A DNA stretch of 7,846 nt from an uncultured Chloroflexota bacterium (GTDB lineage: Bacteria > Chloroflexota > Dehalococcoidia > Lucifugimonadales > CAJWER01). The stretch lies in contig CAJWER010000134.1 in assembly GCA_913030785.1 (NCBI GenBank), forward strand, positions 1 through 7,846. The letters run 5' to 3'. Every line of letters begins with the position of its first letter. Positions within the stretch are counted from its first letter, which is position 1. The translations under genes were made by a program, and so were the position numbers. The notes beneath the pieces are model-generated. The model saw only the letters and a list, made by a program, of their open reading frames with translations. It did no database searches and was not told the DNA's origin. This document shows, piece by piece, positions 4,747 to 7,846 of the stretch.

Positions 4747-7563
4747 GTGAAACGCCGATCAAAAAATCTGCTGATTCTGGCCCTTATTGTCGGCGCTGTT
4801 CTGGGTGCCAGTACTCTTAGCTCATTATATACCAACTGGCTCTGGTTCCGCAGCCTGGCATTCCAGGACGTGTTCTGGCGCATGATTCGCGCCGAAATCA
4901 CTGCGGGAATTCTTTTCGGACTCCTGGCAGCCCTGTTGGTAGGTGTCAATCTGTGGGTGGCCAGACGCTTTACCCGGCAGACGCTGCGCCTGCGCCTTCC
5001 TCCGCAGGATGAACATGGACCTCCGCGTGAGATATTGCTGCGATCCTCCCCCGTGTACCTGGTGGCGGGGATTGTACTGATATTGCTCATGGCCAACATC
5101 GGGTCCGGCCAGTGGGAGCTGTGGTTGCGCTATATCCACAGTCAATCCTTTGGGATCGCAGACCCGATCTTTGATCGGGATGTAGGCTTTTATGTGTTTC
5201 TGCTCCCGTTTTACCGGTTCGTGGCCAATTTTCTGCTGGGCGGGCTTATCGTAACGGGGCTGGCTGTGGTCCTGATTTATTTGGCAGGCGGTGGCATTCG
5301 CTTGCAGAAGCGGATTGAGGTATTGCCCCGGCCGCTGGCCCACCTCTCAGCGCTGGGCGGGCTGTTGCTGCTGCTCATAGCTTGGATGTACCGGCTGAAG
5401 ATCTATGGTCTGCTGTATTCCCAGGGCAATGTCGCCTTTGGAGCCAGCTACGTGGATGTGAATGTGGAGATCTGGGCTTATTGGTTGCTGGTGGTCGTTT
5501 TTCTAGGTGCCGCCGTGCTGTTTTTTATAAATATCCGCTCGCGCGGCGCCCGATTGCCACTGATAGGTGGTGGCATGCTGGTGGGCGGAGCGATTATTAT
5601 CGGGGCGGTCCCTGCGGCACTGGTACAGAAACTGGTGGTCGAACCGAGCGAACTGGCGCGGGAAGCGCCCTACATTCAATACAATATCCAGGCCACGCGC
5701 CAGGCATATGGGCTAGACCGGATCGAGGAACAGCCGTTTGAGGCTGCGGAAGATCTCACCCGGGCGGATATTGAGGCCAATCCCCTGACCATCCGCAATG
5801 TCAGGATATGGGACGAGCGCCCAATGGTCCAGACGTACCAACAGATCCAGGAGATTCGGCCCTATTACGTTTTCCCCGATGTGGATGTGGACCGCTATAC
5901 CATAGACGGGATATACCGACAGGTGATGCTCTCGGCGCGCGAGATGGACACCAACCGGCTGCCACCCCAGGCACGCAACTGGGTCAACGAGCGACTGCAG
6001 TACACCCACGGCTACGGCGTGGCGCTCAGTCCGGTGAATCAGGTGAGCCCGGAGGGGCTGCCGACCTTTATGGTGAAAGATATCCCGCCGGTATCCGTAC
6101 CGGGTCTGGAGATTGATCGTCCGGAGATCTATTACGGGGAGCGCACCTTTGCCTATGTAGTGGTCAACACCAGCACCCGGGAATTCGATTATCCCAAGGG
6201 GGGTGAAAATAAATTCTCCACCTACCAAGGCACCGGCGGGGTGCCGATGGAAGGGTTTTTCGACCGCCTAGCCTTTGCCATCCGCTTCTCCGATCTGAAC
6301 ATCATCCTCAGCGATTATCTGGTCGACGGAAGCCGGATCATGTTCCGGCGGCAGATTCGCGAACGAGTGAATGCGATCGCTCCATTTCTGCAATACGATT
6401 CCGATCCGTACCTGGTGGTGTCCGAGGGAAAATTCTACTGGATTCTGGATGCCTATACCACTACCGATATGTATCCCTATTCCTCCCGGGGAGGGAGAAG
6501 TCGCATCAACTATATCCGCAATTCGGTAAAGGTGGTGGTGGACGTCTACAACGGCACCACGTCTTTTTATCGGATGGACCTAAAAGACCCGCTGGTCGCG
6601 GTGTATGCCGATATTTTTCCCGACCTGTTCCGACCTCTAGAAGAGATGCCCGAGGATCTGAGGGCGCATCTCCGCTACCCGAAGGATATGTTCAAATACC
6701 AGGCGATGCTCTACCGCAGCTACCACATGCAGGATGTCCAGACCTTTTACAACCAGGAGGATCTCTGGGAGATTCCCAACGAAATCTACAGCGGCCAGGC
6801 TCAGATGATGGAGCCCTATTATATCATCATCAAATTGCCGGGAGAACAGCGGGAAGAGTTCTTGCTGATGGTGCCCTTTACCCCCGCCAGAAAGGACAAT
6901 ATGATCGGCTGGCTGGCCGCGCGCTGCGACGGGAAGAGTTATGGCGATCTGCTGGTCTACACGCTGCCGAAGGACCGGTTGATTTTTGGTCCGATGCAGC
7001 TGGAGGCCCGAATAGACCAGCAGCCGGATATTTCCAGCCAACTCACCCTCTGGGGGCAGCGGGGCTCCGAGGTGATCCGGGGCAATCTTTTGGCGATACC
7101 GATCGAGCGATCTTTTCTCTATGTGGAGCCGATTTATCTACAGGCCCGCCAGGAGTCGGAGATGCCGGTATTTCCAGCAAGGGAGCCTCCGAACGAACAA
7201 TGGCGCCCGCCTCCGCGGCGGGATCTCCGCAGCGCCGCAATCCCGGAACTGAAACAGGTGATCGTAGCCTTTGCCGGTCAGGTAATTATGCGCGCTACCT
7301 TTGAAGAGGCGTTGTTCGACCTTTTCGCCATAGATGCCGGGTCCAGCGCCCCGTCGCCCGAACCTGCCCCAAGACAGGAGTCGACCCCCCCCTCCGGCAT
7401 CAACTCCCGTTTCGCAGCTGAGATGGCTGCAGAGGCTGAAGCCCACTACCAGCGGGTGCGGACCTCCTTGCAGCAGTGGGACTGGGCAGAGGCGGGGGAG
7501 GGGATGAAGGCGCTGGAAAAAACGATCAAGGCACTTCGCAAGACGCTGGAGGAAGAGAAATAG
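4747..7563 (+). CDS. UPF0182 family membrane protein (COG1615/PF03699-like)
   Basis: A complete 938-residue protein, the usual family length of roughly 900-1000. The N-terminal ~295 residues hold seven likely membrane segments, at about 8-28, 52-72, 103-120, 160-180, 200-215, 243-263 and 272-294. Family landmarks include YTNWLWFRSLAFQDVF (28-43), DPIFDRDVGFYVFLLPF (139-155), NVRIWDERPMVQTYQQIQEI after about residue 345 and WILDAYTTTDMYPYS in the soluble half. YVEPIYLQA appears near residue 795. The long C-terminal region probably sits outside the cytoplasmic membrane, followed by a Pro/Ser-rich linker (about 865-890) and a terminal helical, charged segment ending ALRKTLEEEK. The biochemical role of the family is not established. 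Relative to family members I remember, about 28 Pro/Arg-rich residues are added at 801-829. The gene starts with GTG after GGAGGA and appears intact, unlike most of its neighbours. Confidence 0.95.
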   Translation: MKRRSKNLLILALIVGAVLGASTLSSLYTNWLWFRSLAFQDVFWRMIRAEITAGILFGLLAALLVGVNLWVARRFTRQTLRLRLPPQDEHGPPREILLRSSPVYLVAGIVLILLMANIGSGQWELWLRYIHSQSFGIADPIFDRDVGFYVFLLPFYRFVANFLLGGLIVTGLAVVLIYLAGGGIRLQKRIEVLPRPLAHLSALGGLLLLLIAWMYRLKIYGLLYSQGNVAFGASYVDVNVEIWAYWLLVVVFLGAAVLFFINIRSRGARLPLIGGGMLVGGAIIIGAVPAALVQKLVVEPSELAREAPYIQYNIQATRQAYGLDRIEEQPFEAAEDLTRADIEANPLTIRNVRIWDERPMVQTYQQIQEIRPYYVFPDVDVDRYTIDGIYRQVMLSAREMDTNRLPPQARNWVNERLQYTHGYGVALSPVNQVSPEGLPTFMVKDIPPVSVPGLEIDRPEIYYGERTFAYVVVNTSTREFDYPKGGENKFSTYQGTGGVPMEGFFDRLAFAIRFSDLNIILSDYLVDGSRIMFRRQIRERVNAIAPFLQYDSDPYLVVSEGKFYWILDAYTTTDMYPYSSRGGRSRINYIRNSVKVVVDVYNGTTSFYRMDLKDPLVAVYADIFPDLFRPLEEMPEDLRAHLRYPKDMFKYQAMLYRSYHMQDVQTFYNQEDLWEIPNEIYSGQAQMMEPYYIIIKLPGEQREEFLLMVPFTPARKDNMIGWLAARCDGKSYGDLLVYTLPKDRLIFGPMQLEARIDQQPDISSQLTLWGQRGSEVIRGNLLAIPIERSFLYVEPIYLQARQESEMPVFPAREPPNEQWRPPPRRDLRSAAIPELKQVIVAFAGQVIMRATFEEALFDLFAIDAGSSAPSPEPAPRQESTPPSGINSRFAAEMAAEAEAHYQRVRTSLQQWDWAEAGEGMKALEKTIKALRKTLEEEK

Positions 7564-7581
7564 AGAGGAAGGAGACTTCCA

Positions 7582-7671
7582 TTGACGGACAATAATGGCG
7601 GCGTCGGTGGCCTGAACCTGCAGATTCATCCGACCGTGTTCTGCTCCCTATTTCGGTACCATTCAGCGTGA
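7582..7671 (+). pseudogene. Start of an unknown gene, apparently interrupted by the IS3-type element
   Basis: Nineteen bases after the UPF0182 stop, AAGGAG (7569-7574) precedes a TTG start by seven bases. The frame reads MTDNNGGVGGLNLQIHPTVF and then CSLFRYHSA before TGA at 7669-7671. The first ~20 codons look coding by third-position G/C use. The terminal TGA coincides with the likely first bases of the insertion sequence, so the frame seems to be cut off there after 29 codons. Its position suggests it was the second gene of an operon with the UPF0182 gene. The family is not recognised from so short a piece, and it could be a chance frame. Confidence 0.4.
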
Positions 7672-7689
7672 GAGCTGGGCTCTATTTTT
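7671..7689 (+). terminator. Short hairpin with T run at the IS end
   Basis: AGAGC (7671-7675) pairs with GCTCT (7679-7683) over a 3-base loop and is followed by ATTTTT. It would act on plus-strand transcripts entering the element from the UPF0182 gene. The 5-bp stem is short, so any termination is probably partial; it may simply be part of the IS end. Confidence 0.35.
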
Positions 7690-7697
7690 GAGGCGAA

Positions 7698-7846
7698 TTA
7701 GCATGTCTTTTTGCAAAGGCGTTCGGCGTTAAATACGCCTAACGCGCTGTGAGGATGTTCCTCGTTATATTGCTGTTGCCACTTCCTGATTTTACCTCGT
7801 GCTTCCTCAATGGATTCAAACCAATGGGCATTAAGGCATTCCTGCC
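7698..7846 (-). CDS. IS3-family transposase (OrfB), C-terminal part (runs off right edge)
   Basis: The minus strand from the window edge reads QECLNAHWFESIEEARGKI, then RKWQQQYNEEHPHSALGVF and ends NAERLCKKTC with TAA at 7700-7698. The blocks ECLNxHWF, EAR..I..W...YN and HPHSALG are the hallmark end of IS3-type OrfB transposases. These are DDE-superfamily enzymes that catalyse copy-out/paste-in movement of the element. About 48 residues are visible; the DDE triad lies upstream of this part, outside the window. IS3 OrfB is normally made as an OrfAB fusion by programmed frameshifting, which cannot be checked here. The C-terminus differs from the common 'TPxEF' ending, with FNAERLCKKTC instead. 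Confidence 0.85.
   Translation of the reverse strand, partial: QECLNAHWFESIEEARGKIRKWQQQYNEEHPHSALGVFNAERLCKKTC

Larger units (their letters stand above)
7669..7846 (-). mobile_element. IS3-family insertion sequence, one end (partial)
   Basis: The region holds the transposase C-terminus and about 29 bases of non-coding end. I place the outer edge at TGA 7669 because most IS3-family elements begin with TG, and because the coding-like frame from UPF0182's neighbour stops exactly there. The opposite inverted repeat and the target duplication are outside the window, so the exact border is inferred. Confidence 0.6.

Noticed and set aside
7567..7580. GGAAG/CTTCC hairpin right after the UPF0182 stop.
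   Set aside because: Five-bp stem with no T run; the same bases are better explained as the ribosome binding site of the next frame.
1..7846. CRISPR array, rRNA, toxin-antitoxin pair, retron or defence island.
   Set aside because: No regular direct repeats, rRNA-like sequence, reverse transcriptase or paired small toxin/antitoxin frames are visible in the window.

Overview
No complete known system is visible in this window; the notable content is mobile-element scars around one large intact membrane-protein gene. The source is probably an uncultured bacterium of the FCB group. The main evidence is a surface-protein tail with a calcium-binding EF-hand/dockerin-like loop and a type IX-style C-terminal sorting domain (QNYPNPFN motif), alongside phytanoyl-CoA-dioxygenase-like and dihydroorotase-like amidohydrolase genes. 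A Latescibacterota-like origin is my best guess; the sequence alone cannot prove it.

Left block (1-1640), minus strand: the start of an amidohydrolase/deacetylase-family metallohydrolase runs off the left edge. It is preceded by an unrecognised ~230-residue beta-rich protein and by the C-terminal third of a phytanoyl-CoA dioxygenase (PhyH) family protein. The PhyH gene is cut at about 1630-1660, where a plus-strand tyrosine recombinase begins without its own N-terminus.

Mobile remnant (about 1640-2855), plus strand: the recombinase keeps all its catalytic residues. Its reading frame runs through a terminator-like inverted repeat and then the antisense of a tRNA or tmRNA 3' end (2545-2571), which I take as the attachment-site core. 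A second short reading frame starts inside that core and runs to 2855.

Middle block (3009-4612), minus strand: a SnoaL/NTF2-like protein and a metal-ligand-less, EutQ-like cupin form a translationally coupled pair. Next comes the 3' end of a secreted surface protein, interrupted by an in-frame amber codon and lacking its N-terminal part.

Right block (4747-7846): an intact 938-residue UPF0182 membrane protein on the plus strand. A short reading frame with a good ribosome binding site follows it and appears to be cut off by an IS3-family insertion sequence, whose transposase C-terminus (minus strand) runs off the right edge.

Four genes are broken within 7.8 kb (PhyH, recombinase, sorting-domain protein and the gene downstream of UPF0182). 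This suggests either a genome under heavy mobile-element attrition or, at the 1640 junction in particular, a metagenome assembly join.
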